Below, one piece after another: positions 8,488-16,684 of a stretch of 64,000 nt of DNA. Location: positions 1 through 64,000 of the forward strand of contig DAISXY010000013.1 of assembly GCA_036825615.1 (NCBI GenBank), in the 5' to 3' direction. Source of the DNA: JAICXG01 sp036825615. GTDB taxonomy: Bacteria > Verrucomicrobiota > Verrucomicrobiia > Chthoniobacterales > UBA10450. The position numbers and the translations under genes were made by a program. Position 1 is the first letter of the stretch. Every line of letters starts with the position of its first letter. A model generated the notes under the pieces. That model did no database searches. It was not told the origin of the DNA and worked only from the letters and a program-made list of their open reading frames with translations.

Positions 8488-8647
8488 GCCGTGACGTTGC
8501 CGCAAAGTCCCGACTGGGTGCTCGCCTAGGCCACTGATGTCGCCGCAAAGTGCAGAGCGACTGCCCCCAAGGCCACTGACACCGCGGCAAACTGCAGAGC
8601 GGCTGCTCGGCGAGGCCACGGACGCTGCCGCGAACTCCAGAGCGGCA
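8488..8647. repeat. Degenerate array of about four 42-base units
   Basis: Units begin at about 8488, 8530, 8572 and 8615, each with a GCC-x-CTGAC-like start, then GCCGCAAA and GTGCAGAGCG-like blocks. A fifth, isolated relative lies near 8703-8741 (GCCGTTGCCGCAGAGTGCAG). Units differ at many positions, so the array is old. No cas gene is near and the repeats are not separated by unique spacers. Confidence 0.65.
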
Positions 8648-8783
8648 TTCCGGAAAAGCTGAAACTCTGAGAACAGAAACCTGAAGGAAATCGAAGGCTG
8701 CACTGCCGTTGCCGCAGAGTGCAGAGGGGCTGCCTGCAACGGCCCTGGCGGCACCTCGCCGGCGACTACGCCGGCGTACGCGA

Positions 8784-8827
8784 CCGGGCGGGACGCCCGG
8801 TAGCCCCACAGGCAATATGCCTGTGCC
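8784..8827 (-). repeat. Dispersed double-hairpin repeat, copy A
   Basis: Two adjacent perfect stems: CCGGGC (8784-8789) with GCCCGG (8795-8800), and ACAGGC (8808-8813) with GCCTGT (8819-8824). On the minus strand it has the same order as copy B at 17599-17640. When translated such copies give a GTGILPV-like string, which I recall as common in verrucomicrobial genomes. Confidence 0.75.
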
Positions 8828-8871
8828 ACTAACGAGCGCTGTCGGCCGAGTCGGGCGACACGCCGGACTTC

Positions 8872-9201
8872 CTAGGCTGGCGCGAGCTGGTTGAGCTTGT
8901 CGACGATCGCCCTTTTCGCGACGCCGCCGACGAGCTGGTCCTTCAATTGGCCGCCGTGGAAAAAGAGCAGCGTCGGCACCGCCCGGACGTTGAAGCGCTG
9001 CATGAGGGCCGGTTCGTCGTCGATGTTCACCTTCGTGACGCGAACGCGGCCTTCGTTTTCGCGCGCGATCTCGTCGAGGAGCGGCGCGATCATTTTGCAC
9101 GGGCCGCACCACGAGGCCCAGAAATCCACCAGGGTCGGGACCGGCGACTGCAACACGGCTTTCTCAAAACTGGCTTCGTTGATGTTGATTGGTTCGTTCA
9201 T
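8872..9201 (-). CDS. trxA: Thioredoxin
   Basis: A 109-residue protein of the usual thioredoxin length and fold, with the redox motif W31-C32-G33-P34-C35, the preceding VDFWASWC strand and the cis-Pro segment AVPTLLFF. It reduces protein disulfides in the cytoplasm. There is no signal peptide. It is the last gene of a tight minus-strand run (SDR, HtrA, thioredoxin) with gaps of about 15 bases, suggesting co-transcription of stress and quality-control genes. Assignment is secure, though whether it is the main cellular thioredoxin cannot be known from the window. Confidence 0.95.
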   Translation of the reverse strand: MNEPININEASFEKAVLQSPVPTLVDFWASWCGPCKMIAPLLDEIARENEGRVRVTKVNIDDEPALMQRFNVRAVPTLLFFHGGQLKDQLVGGVAKRAIVDKLNQLAPA

Positions 9202-9215
9202 CTTGCGCTTGCTTC

Positions 9216-10277
9216 TTAATTCGATCGTTTGCCGGCGGCACGCGCGACGGCAGAAAGCTCGCGCGGCACGACGGTGCAGAAAAGTTTCTCGGTCCCGCGC
9301 AGGAACATGAGCGGCGACGGCACCCCGATCGCCGCCGCGACGAGCCGCTTGTGCAGGTCGTCCACGGTCGCGATCGGCTGGCCCTGGAATCCGACGATGG
9401 TGTCGTTAGGGCGAAGTCCGGCGAGCGCGGCCGGGCTGCCCGGCTCGACCTCGAGCACGAGCACGCCGCGGTCGTTAGGCAATTTGTGAAAACGGACCAC
9501 GCGCGGATGCAGCGGCACGTTCTGGCCGGCGACGCCGATCGAGCTGCGCCGGATGCGGCCATCTTTGATCAGCCACCCGGCGACAAACTTTGCCGTGTTG
9601 CTTGCGATCGCGAAGCAAATCCCCTGCGCCGGAAGGATGACGGCGGTGTTTACGCCGATGACTTCGCCCGCGCTGTTGAGGAGCGGGCCGCCGGAGTTGC
9701 CAGGATTGAGCGCGGCGTCGGTCTGGATGATTTCATCCATCAACCGGCCCGACTCGGAACGCATCGAACGCCCGAGCGCGCTCACGATTCCGGCGGTGAC
9801 GGTTTGCTGAAATCCATAGGGCGAGCCGACCGCGATCGCGATCTGCCCGACCTGAATTTGCGCCGAATCGGCGAGGCGCACCTGCTGAATCTCGGCGGCG
9901 TCGATTCGAATCACGGCGAGATCGGTCTCGGGATCGGTGCCGATAAGCTGGGCCGGATAAACCCGCGCGTCGTGCAAGGTGACCTCGAGCTCGCGCGCGC
10001 CGTGGACGACATGGCTGTTGGTAAGAATGAATCCGTCGCGGGAGAGAATGAACCCGGAGCCGCCGCCCGCGCCGCGCGCGCCGCTCAGGACGCGAATGTT
10101 AACAACGCTGGGTGCGACTCGCCTGACGACTGCGGCGACGGTTTGGGAATAGACGTCGAGCAGTTGCGCGTCCTGCGAGGCGCTCGCTCCACTGCGCCCT
10201 AACGAATCAAAGCCTTCGCTCAGAAGCGGCACAATTCGCGGCGAACGCTGCCGTATTGGTTTCAAAAGAGTTTTCAT
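9216..10277 (-). CDS. HtrA/DegP-type trypsin-like serine protease with one PDZ domain
   Basis: A 353-residue protein. The protease domain (about 60-230) has the triad His89 (TNSHVV), Asp119 (PETDLAV) and Ser195 (GNSGGP), all in family-typical contexts. One PDZ domain follows (about 245-335, RGVLVLEVEPGSPAALAGL). HtrA enzymes degrade or hold misfolded envelope proteins. No convincing signal peptide or membrane segment precedes the protease domain: the start MKTLLKPIRQRSPRIVPLL is basic and only weakly hydrophobic. Location is therefore uncertain, and the true start may differ. It lies between the SDR and thioredoxin genes. Confidence 0.92.
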   Translation of the reverse strand: MKTLLKPIRQRSPRIVPLLSEGFDSLGRSGASASQDAQLLDVYSQTVAAVVRRVAPSVVNIRVLSGARGAGGGSGFILSRDGFILTNSHVVHGARELEVTLHDARVYPAQLIGTDPETDLAVIRIDAAEIQQVRLADSAQIQVGQIAIAVGSPYGFQQTVTAGIVSALGRSMRSESGRLMDEIIQTDAALNPGNSGGPLLNSAGEVIGVNTAVILPAQGICFAIASNTAKFVAGWLIKDGRIRRSSIGVAGQNVPLHPRVVRFHKLPNDRGVLVLEVEPGSPAALAGLRPNDTIVGFQGQPIATVDDLHKRLVAAAIGVPSPLMFLRGTEKLFCTVVPRELSAVARAAGKRSN

Positions 10278-10292
10278 CGTCCGATCTAATTG

Positions 10293-11024
10293 CTACCAGG
10301 GCAGCGGCTCGCCCAAATGAAGATAGGCGCCGTTAGGTCCGTCCTCGCCGAGGGTCGCAAGCGCGACGCTCGTCTTCGCTCCTTCTTCCAGTTCCATCGT
10401 CGCGCCTTCGCCGCCCATCTCGGTTTTGACCCAGCCGGGATACGCAGCGTTCACCTTGATCTTGCTGTCCTTGAGCTCATAAGCGAGCTGCACGGTGTAA
10501 GCATTCACGGCCGATTTCGAGACGTTGTAGGCCGGTGTCCTTTTGCTCTCGTAGACAGGCGAGCCCGGCGTGGCGTGATACTCGATCGAGCCGAGATTGC
10601 TGGAGAGATTCACGATCCGGCCGGCATCGCTCTTGCGCAGCAGCGGCAGGAAAGCGTTCGTGGTTTCAATCAAGCCGAAGAAATTGGTGTCGAAGGTTTT
10701 TCGCCAGGTCTCGAGCGATTGCTCGCTCGGCTTCTTGTTCTTCGCGTCGAGCATGACGCCGGCGTTGTTCACGAGAACGTCGAGCCGCCCGAACTCGCGC
10801 TCGACCCGCGCGGCCGCGTCACGAATGCTTTGCGAGTTGCTGACGTCGAGCGCAATCGCCTGCGCGTCGAGTCCTTCATCGCGCAATCTGGCGGCGGCGT
10901 GCTCGCCTTTTTTCGTGTCGCGCGCGCCGAGCAGAACGGTCATGCCTTGTTTCCCAAGCTGACGCGCGGTTTCAAACCCGATGCCTTTGTTGGCTCCCGT
11001 GACGAGAGCGATCTTGTTATTCAT
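10293..11024 (-). CDS. Short-chain dehydrogenase/reductase, carbonyl-reductase-like
   Basis: A 243-residue classical SDR: cofactor motif TGANKGIG at residues 9-16, NNAG in the middle, and the catalytic YNVSK (Tyr-x3-Lys). The overall pattern (NKGIGFETARQL, AYPGWVKTEMGG) resembles eukaryotic-type carbonyl reductases that reduce reactive carbonyls with NADPH. A strong GGAGGAG lies about 8 bases before the ATG. It is first in the SDR-HtrA-thioredoxin run and diverges from the Hsp20-Lon pair across 71 bases. Substrate unknown. Confidence 0.9.
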   Translation of the reverse strand: MNNKIALVTGANKGIGFETARQLGKQGMTVLLGARDTKKGEHAAARLRDEGLDAQAIALDVSNSQSIRDAAARVEREFGRLDVLVNNAGVMLDAKNKKPSEQSLETWRKTFDTNFFGLIETTNAFLPLLRKSDAGRIVNLSSNLGSIEYHATPGSPVYESKRTPAYNVSKSAVNAYTVQLAYELKDSKIKVNAAYPGWVKTEMGGEGATMELEEGAKTSVALATLGEDGPNGAYLHLGEPLPW

Positions 11025-11095
11025 GCTGATCTCCTCCGATCGCGAGACGCTCAGGTGACGCGCGCCCCGCGTTGTTTACATTACGCACAAGACCC

Positions 11096-11503
11096 ATGAA
11101 TACGATCCGCGGAATCAAATTGCGCTGGCTGCACGAGACGCTCGGCGATGTCACTTATCAGCTCACCCGCTTGCAATTCATCGAACCGGGACCCTTCCGC
11201 TGGCAGCCGGCGATCAACGCGTTCCAGTGCGACAAGGGCCTGCGCATCTGCGTCGAGCTGGCCGGGATCGATCGCTCGCAGGTCGACCTCACGGTCGAGC
11301 CGGAGCGGGTCGTGATTCGCGGGACGCGTCCCCCACCCGAGCCATCGGACGAGGATGATCGCGCGGTGCAGATGATTGCTTTCGAAATTGATTACGGGCC
11401 TTTCGAGCGGATCATCGATCTGCCGCGGGCGGTCAACGTCGCTGAAGCGAAAGCCGAGCAGCGCAACGGCTTTCTCTGGATCCTTTTGCCTTTCGAAAAA
11501 TGA
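11096..11503 (+). CDS. Small heat-shock protein, Hsp20/alpha-crystallin family
   Basis: 135 residues from the ATG at 11096. An alpha-crystallin domain spans about residues 35-130: PAINAFQCDKGLRICVELAG, then SQVDLTVEPERVVIRGTR, and LPRAVNVAEAKAEQRNGFLWI. The family binds unfolding proteins without ATP. The C-terminal IxI tail is absent or reduced to ILLPFEK. The stop overlaps the start of lon by 4 bases (ATGA), so the two are almost certainly co-translated. No Shine-Dalgarno is evident. Confidence 0.9.
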   Translation: MNTIRGIKLRWLHETLGDVTYQLTRLQFIEPGPFRWQPAINAFQCDKGLRICVELAGIDRSQVDLTVEPERVVIRGTRPPPEPSDEDDRAVQMIAFEIDYGPFERIIDLPRAVNVAEAKAEQRNGFLWILLPFEK

Positions 11504-13926
11504 ACGAGAACCCGCTCGAGACTTTGCAACCGGAGCAGCCCGATCCCGCCGTCTCGGCCGAGGCCGGCCAGATCGGCGGAATGAGCGAAACGCCGCCGGT
11601 CCCCGGCACGCTCGCGATTCTGCCGGTGCGCGGCTTTGTCGTTTTTCCGCGCACGATTTCGCCGCTCAACATCGAGCGCCCGGCGTCGATCCAGTTGCTC
11701 AACGAAACCCTGCCGCAAAGCAAGATCATCGGGCTGGTGACGCAGCGGGATGAAACGAAAGAGGAGCCGCAGATCGGCGATCTCTATCACGTCGGGACGG
11801 CGGTGATGGTTTTGAAATTGTTGCGCCAATCCGACAAACACGTGGTCGTGATCGCGCAGGGGCTGCGACGGTTCGCGATTCGCAAGATCACCCAGACCGC
11901 TCCCTATCTCCGCGCCGAGGTGGAGGTGATCAATGTGTCGCCCGCGCCGCAGACGAAGGAATTCGAAGCCGAGTTTCGCAACCTGCGCGATTCGGCGGCG
12001 CGCTTACTCGAGCTTTCACCCGATGTGCCGGAGCAGGCGCGCGCGATCGTCCTTAGTCTCGAGGACGCGGAGCAGTTGACCGATTTTCTCGCGCCGAACC
12101 TCAACATCGAGGTCGCGCAAAAGCAGGCGATCCTCGAGGAGAACGACCTCGAAAAGCGAATCCATACGGTCCAGGCCAGCATCTCTTCGCAGCTCGAGAT
12201 TGCGCAGATCCAGCAAAAGTTGCAGCAGGATGTGCAGTCGCAGTTCACCGATGCGCAGCGCCGCGCCTACCTGCGCGAACAGGTGAAGGCGATCCAGAAA
12301 GAGCTCGGCGAAGAAGGCGGCGCGGAAGAACAACGGGCGCAGCTTCGGCAAAAACTCGAGGAAGCAAAGCCGCCGCCCGCAGTCATGGAGCAGGCGGAGC
12401 GCGAGTTGCGCCGGCTCGATTTTATCCCGCAGGCGAGCCCGGATTATTCCGTGATTGTGACCTACATCGAAACCATCGCCGAGCTGCCCTGGTCGAAGAT
12501 GAGTGAGGACAATCTCGATCTCGACAAGGCGCAGGAGATTCTCGATCGCGACCATTACGATCTCGAGAAAGTGAAGCGCCGGCTGATCGAATATCTCGCC
12601 GTGCGCAAGCTCAACCCGGAGGGGCATGGCCCCATCCTTTGTTTTCTCGGCCCGCCGGGCGTGGGCAAAACCAGCCTCGGGCAATCGATCGCGGACGCGC
12701 TCGGGCGCAAGTTCGTCAGGCTAAGTCTCGGCGGGATTCGCGATGAAGCGGAGATTCGCGGTCATCGTCGCACCTACATCGGCTCGATGCCCGGCCGCAT
12801 CATCCAGGAGATTCGCCGCGCTGGGACGCGCAACCCGGTGATGATGCTGGATGAGATTGACAAACTCGGCGCCGATTTTCGCGGTGACCCGGCGAGCGCG
12901 CTCCTCGAGGTGCTCGATCCGCGCCAGAATTTTTCCTTCGTCGATCGCTACCTGGATGTGCCCTTTGATCTTTCGCAGGTCATTTTCATCGCGACCGCCA
13001 ATTACATCGAAGGCGTGCCTGAGCCGATGCGCGACCGGATGGAAATCATTCATCTCCCCGGCTACACGCAGCGCGAGAAACTCGAGATCGCGCGGCGTTA
13101 TCTTGTCAAGCGCCAGCTCGAGGAGAATGGGCTTAAACCCGAACAATGTGAATGGCAGGAGGAAGCGCTGGTTTTCGTGATCGATTCCTACACGCACGAA
13201 GCCGGTGTGCGCGAGCTCGAGCGGCAGATCGGTGCGGTCATTCGCGGGGTCGCGGCGCAGGTCGCGCGCGGCAAAACCGAACACGTGACAGTCACGCCCG
13301 ACCTCGTGCGCGAGATGCTGGGCCCGATCCGTTACATTCACGACACAAAGCTTACGGCCAACGCACCTGGAATCGTAACCGGGCTCGCCTACACCCCGGT
13401 CGGCGGCGAAGTGCTGCACATCGAAGCGACACGTTATCCGGGCAAGGGCAACGTCACGCTCACCGGCCAGATTGGAAACGTGATGAAGGAATCGATGCAG
13501 GCGGCGCTCAGTCTGGTGCGAAGCCGAGATGGGCAACTGCATCTCAAGCCGGAAGATTTTCGCGACATGGACATTCATGTGCACGTGCCGGCCGGTGCAG
13601 TGCCGAAAGATGGTCCGTCGGCGGGCGTGGCGATGTTTACCGCGCTGGCCTCACTTTTCAGCAACACGCCGGTGCGCTCCGATGTCGCGATGACCGGTGA
13701 GATCACCCTGCGCGGGCTGGTTTTGCCGATCGGCGGATTAAAGGAAAAAAGCCTCGCGGCGATGCGCGCCGGGATCACGACGGTGATCATTCCGAAAGGG
13801 AACGAGAAAGATCTGGTGGATATTCCCGAAGAAGCGAAACAGAAGATTGAATTCGTGCCGGTCGAGACGGTCGATGAGGTTTTGAAAACCGCGCTCGAGC
13901 AGCCCCCCTCGCCCTACGAAGGATAG
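11500..13926 (+). CDS. lon: ATP-dependent Lon protease
   Basis: An 808-residue protein with full Lon architecture: an N-terminal substrate-binding LON domain (about 38-235), a coiled helical region, an AAA+ module with Walker A GPPGVGKT (384-391), and a C-terminal protease domain with catalytic Ser707 (DGPSAG) and Lys750 (LKEK). Length is typical for bacterial Lon. It degrades misfolded and regulatory proteins in the cytoplasm. It overlaps the Hsp20 gene by 4 bases, an arrangement that pairs a holding chaperone with a protease. Confidence 0.97.
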   Translation: MNENPLETLQPEQPDPAVSAEAGQIGGMSETPPVPGTLAILPVRGFVVFPRTISPLNIERPASIQLLNETLPQSKIIGLVTQRDETKEEPQIGDLYHVGTAVMVLKLLRQSDKHVVVIAQGLRRFAIRKITQTAPYLRAEVEVINVSPAPQTKEFEAEFRNLRDSAARLLELSPDVPEQARAIVLSLEDAEQLTDFLAPNLNIEVAQKQAILEENDLEKRIHTVQASISSQLEIAQIQQKLQQDVQSQFTDAQRRAYLREQVKAIQKELGEEGGAEEQRAQLRQKLEEAKPPPAVMEQAERELRRLDFIPQASPDYSVIVTYIETIAELPWSKMSEDNLDLDKAQEILDRDHYDLEKVKRRLIEYLAVRKLNPEGHGPILCFLGPPGVGKTSLGQSIADALGRKFVRLSLGGIRDEAEIRGHRRTYIGSMPGRIIQEIRRAGTRNPVMMLDEIDKLGADFRGDPASALLEVLDPRQNFSFVDRYLDVPFDLSQVIFIATANYIEGVPEPMRDRMEIIHLPGYTQREKLEIARRYLVKRQLEENGLKPEQCEWQEEALVFVIDSYTHEAGVRELERQIGAVIRGVAAQVARGKTEHVTVTPDLVREMLGPIRYIHDTKLTANAPGIVTGLAYTPVGGEVLHIEATRYPGKGNVTLTGQIGNVMKESMQAALSLVRSRDGQLHLKPEDFRDMDIHVHVPAGAVPKDGPSAGVAMFTALASLFSNTPVRSDVAMTGEITLRGLVLPIGGLKEKSLAAMRAGITTVIIPKGNEKDLVDIPEEAKQKIEFVPVETVDEVLKTALEQPPSPYEG

Positions 13927-14222
13927 GGCTAACGGGGCTCACCTGTTTGTTGTTCGAGGCGATTAGGCTGCCTCCACAGCCGCGCTGCGCGCGTGCGCCT
14001 CTCCTCCGCGAGAGGGCTGCCCCCGGTGCAGGACAAGCTGATTGACTGCCTTTTTTCTTTGAAGGCCGGCGATTAACTCTTGCCTCGAAGGCTGTTGCAT
14101 TGGCACATCCGGCTGCCGTCGCAAGTCTTGACGGTTTGACGCGGCTTTTTTGCCAGGTCAATCGAGCATTAATTATTGTAATCTACTTGCGACAAAGCTA
14201 TTAGCCAGAGATTTTCCGTTGG
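13927..14222. other. Gene-free stretch after lon
   Basis: About 300 bases with no convincing gene on either strand. It contains a GC-rich portion and an AT-rich portion (14160-14210) just before the sigma-54-like site. I see no clear intrinsic terminator for lon. Confidence 0.5.
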
Positions 14223-14238
14223 TGGCATAGCGCCTGCT
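14223..14238 (+). promoter_or_regulatory. Sigma-54-type -24/-12 promoter candidate
   Basis: TGGCATAGCGCCTGCT places GG and GC exactly 12 bases apart and matches the consensus TGGCACGNNNNTTGCW at most fixed positions, differing at three. It ends 24 bases before the ATG of the sorting-signal protein, so transcription would start about 12 bases upstream of that ATG. Exosortase-target genes are known to be linked with RpoN/PrsR control in other bacteria. No enhancer site was identified. Confidence 0.5.
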
Positions 14239-14261
14239 TACTTGCCGCGACACTCAAAATT

Positions 14262-14972
14262 ATGAAGACAAGACCAGTCTTATTCGCGCTTGCTTTGATC
14301 GCGCTTGTGACGGCTTCTCAGCCTGACGTTTTCGGAGTCACCATGCAGTTGAAGCTCGATTACGGCACACGTCACGCCGGCAACGGGGGCGAATTCAATG
14401 CTTCGTCAGCGGATTTCCGCCCAATTGCGATGGGCTACGCGGCGAGCACCATCTCGGGCGGAGGGTTTGAAACATTTTGCATTGAAACAAACGAATTCTT
14501 TAATCCGGGCACTACCTACTACTACGGAATCAGCCAGGCGGCTATAAACGGCGGCGCATCGGGCGGCAATCCCGACCCGATTTCGCTCGGCACAGCGTGG
14601 CTCTATCTGAACTTCGCCCACGGCACTCTTGCAGGCTACGACTATTCGATCGGCAGCGGGGGTAACGCCAGTGCCGCAGCTCTCCAGACGACGATCTGGT
14701 GGCTCGAGGGGGAAGCCAGCGATCCCGGCGCCGGGAATATTTTCAGGAACGACGTTCTGGCGCTCCCGAACTACTCAATGGACAACAACGGCTTTTATCG
14801 TGTCGGGGTGCTGAATCTCTGGGGCGACCCGGCGCATACCAGGGTAGCTCAGGACCAGCTGGTGCTTTTGCCCGATTCGGGAACAACCGCCCTCTTGCTC
14901 GGTATGGCATTGGTGACTTTGTTCGGAGTTCATTGGGGAATAAATCGCCGGCGCAGTAGCTGTCTCGCCTAG
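14262..14972 (+). CDS. Exported protein with VPDSG/PEP-CTERM-type sorting signal
   Basis: A 236-residue protein with an N-terminal signal peptide (MKTRPVLFALALIALVTAS). The body carries FETFCIETNEFF, YYYGIS, SLGTAWLYLNFA and ALQTTIWWLEGE, a pattern seen in many exosortase-system surface proteins. The C-terminus has the tripartite sorting signal: LPDSG, a hydrophobic segment (TTALLLGMALVTLFGVHW) and a basic INRRR tail. It is the verrucomicrobial VPDSG form of PEP-CTERM. An exosortase would cut and anchor it, but none is in this window. A sigma-54-like promoter lies just upstream. Confidence 0.85.
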   Translation: MKTRPVLFALALIALVTASQPDVFGVTMQLKLDYGTRHAGNGGEFNASSADFRPIAMGYAASTISGGGFETFCIETNEFFNPGTTYYYGISQAAINGGASGGNPDPISLGTAWLYLNFAHGTLAGYDYSIGSGGNASAAALQTTIWWLEGEASDPGAGNIFRNDVLALPNYSMDNNGFYRVGVLNLWGDPAHTRVAQDQLVLLPDSGTTALLLGMALVTLFGVHWGINRRRSSCLA

Positions 14973-15331
14973 GAATCTGGTTCCGCTGAGCTCAAGCCTT
15001 AATCAGGCGAGCGCAAGCCGATTCCCGAGTCGACGCAAAGGTCCGACCCGGCAGCTGGCGCGGAATGGTGTGGGACACCTTCTGATGTTTCGCCGCTAAA
15101 CTCGATCTCGCGGCATTCTACCCGGCTGGTGCCGGTCAACGGATTGGGATACTCGCGAGATCCATCGCGCTCCTACGGCGGGACGGAATGACAGGGAGCG
15201 AAGCGATTTAATGCTTGTCGCCGTGCAGCAGCGCGTTAACATTGCGGCCCCGAATGGGAAATCGCGGCGCGACAGAAGGGGCCGCCGCGATACACCAAAG
15301 GATGCACTTTCGAGACAAGAACAACCTGAAC
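14973..15331. other. Intergenic region with a long GC-rich hairpin
   Basis: No gene is credible. An 8-base perfect stem, GCGGCCCC (15244-15251) with GGGGCCGC (15278-15285), precedes the leader reading frame and terminator ahead of the oxoamine synthase gene. Together they could form a structured 5' leader or a small RNA. Confidence 0.35.
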
Positions 15332-15418
15332 ATGGATAATCTGCAAGACCAGACTATCCCATTCCAACCCAGCGGACCGCGCCCATTTTCTTTCGGCGCG
15401 GTTTTTTATGAGCGATAA
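15332..15418 (+). CDS. Possible 28-residue leader peptide
   Basis: A short frame, MDNLQDQTIPFQPSGPRPFS and eight further residues, reads through the terminator hairpin at 15376-15407 and stops at 15416-15418, overlapping the next start codon (15408) by 11 bases. It could couple translation to the downstream gene, which has no ribosome binding site of its own because the terminator's T-run abuts its ATG. No ribosome binding site is obvious for the leader either. It may be chance. Confidence 0.3.
   Translation: MDNLQDQTIPFQPSGPRPFSFGAVFYER
15376..15407 (+). terminator. Intrinsic terminator abutting a start codon
   Basis: ACCGCGCC (15376-15383) pairs perfectly with GGCGCGGT (15395-15402) around an 11-base loop and is followed by a T-run up to 15407. 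The ATG of the oxoamine synthase begins at 15408, so the hairpin lies in that gene's leader. It may be an attenuator or end a small upstream transcript. Confidence 0.65.
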
Positions 15419-16661
15419 CCCGGCCGACCTCAGCCTTGGAAATTTCCTCGCCGGCGAAGGGCGCGACCCGCTCGAAGCGCCGCCGAGTTTTACTCGCTGG
15501 ATGCAGGCCGGCGCGTGGGCCGTCGAGCTTTACGAACCGGAACTCCGAGCCGCGGCCGAAGCGCGCACCACCATCACCTACGCCGGCAAGCCGCAGCCGG
15601 TGATCAATCTCTGCTCCTACAATTATCTCGGCCTGGCGAATCATCCCGAGGTCGTCGCCGCCGCGCACGAGGCGCTCCGCACCCACGGCGTCGGTGCCTG
15701 CGGCTCGCCCATGCTCTCGGGAATGACCGACCTGCACCGCGAGCTCGAACGCAAAATCGCAAATTTCCTCGGCCGCGAAGATGCCATGCTCTTCAACAGC
15801 GGGTTCGGCGGCGCGCTCGGGACGATTTCCGGGCTCCTGCGAAAGACCGATGTCGCGGTGCTCGATAATCGCTCCCACCTCAGCCTCCGCGACGGGGCCA
15901 CCCTCTCGCGCTGTCGCTCGGAAAAATTCGAGCACAACGACGCAAAGTCGCTTGACGTGTCGTTAGGCCGAAACAAGGGACGCCGTCAGCTCGTCGTGAT
16001 CGAGGGCATTTATTCGATGGACGGCGATTTCGGCAATCTGCCGGAGCTGATCGCCGTCGCCGAGAGCCACGGGGCGAGCGTGTTTGTCGATGAAGCGCAT
16101 TCCATTCTGGCCTGCGGCGAGCACGGGCGCGGCGCGGCCGAGCATTTTGGAGTCGAAGACCGCATTCGCCTTACTTACGGCACCTTCTCAAAAGCCTTCG
16201 GCGCGCTCGGTGGTTTTATTGCCGGTTCGCGCGAGACCTTGCAATACCTGCGCTTCTACGCGCATCCCTATGTCTATTCCTGCGCGCTGCCCGCGGTCGT
16301 GGTCGCGGCGATTTTGAAATCGCTCGAGATCGGCACCAGCCGGCCGGAGCTGCGCCGGAAGCTCTGGGAAAATGCCGACTATTTCCACGCCCAGCTCCGC
16401 GGGCTCGGGATCGATACCGGCAATTCCACCACCTACGTCATGCCACTCGTGATTGGCGACCGGGAACGAATGTATCGGCTCGGCCACGAGCTACGGGCGC
16501 GCGGACTCTGGGTCGCGCCGGTGGATTACCCGGCCGTGCCTAACGACCGTATCTGTTTCCGCGCCTGTGTCACCGCCCTCCACACCCGCGCCGATCTCGA
16601 CGAAGCCCTCAATATCATTTCCGACACGCTCGTGCCGCGCCTGATGGCGCAACACGCCTGA
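15408..16661 (+). CDS. Alpha-oxoamine synthase (serine palmitoyltransferase/AONS family)
   Basis: A 417-residue PLP enzyme of fold type I. Family features are NLCSYNYLGL near residue 70, the FNSGFGGALGTISGLL segment, EGIYSMDGD, the PLP-contacting DEAHS, and the Schiff-base lysine K262 in TFSKAFGALGG. These enzymes condense an amino acid with an acyl thioester: serine plus palmitoyl-CoA for sphingoid bases, alanine plus pimeloyl thioester for biotin, glycine plus acetyl-CoA for Kbl. No other biotin genes are near. The next genes encode a CDP-alcohol phosphatidyltransferase and a fatty-acid hydroxylase, which favours a sphingolipid role. Substrate is inferred from context only. Confidence 0.85.
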   Translation: MSDNPADLSLGNFLAGEGRDPLEAPPSFTRWMQAGAWAVELYEPELRAAAEARTTITYAGKPQPVINLCSYNYLGLANHPEVVAAAHEALRTHGVGACGSPMLSGMTDLHRELERKIANFLGREDAMLFNSGFGGALGTISGLLRKTDVAVLDNRSHLSLRDGATLSRCRSEKFEHNDAKSLDVSLGRNKGRRQLVVIEGIYSMDGDFGNLPELIAVAESHGASVFVDEAHSILACGEHGRGAAEHFGVEDRIRLTYGTFSKAFGALGGFIAGSRETLQYLRFYAHPYVYSCALPAVVVAAILKSLEIGTSRPELRRKLWENADYFHAQLRGLGIDTGNSTTYVMPLVIGDRERMYRLGHELRARGLWVAPVDYPAVPNDRICFRACVTALHTRADLDEALNIISDTLVPRLMAQHA

Positions 16662-16684
16662 GCGCGCTGGCTTTTTCTCAGCCA

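Noticed and set aside
8380..8741. Possible CRISPR array
   Set aside because: The repeats are tandem without unique spacers of even length, differ strongly from each other, and no cas gene is present.
9189..10202. A 337-codon plus-strand frame opposite htrA
   Set aside because: It is antisense to a gene with all catalytic motifs; high GC keeps the opposite frame free of stops.
15215..15331. Possible tRNA or structured housekeeping RNA before the oxoamine synthase
   Set aside because: I could not fold a cloverleaf and found no T-loop GTTCGA motif; only two hairpins are supportable.
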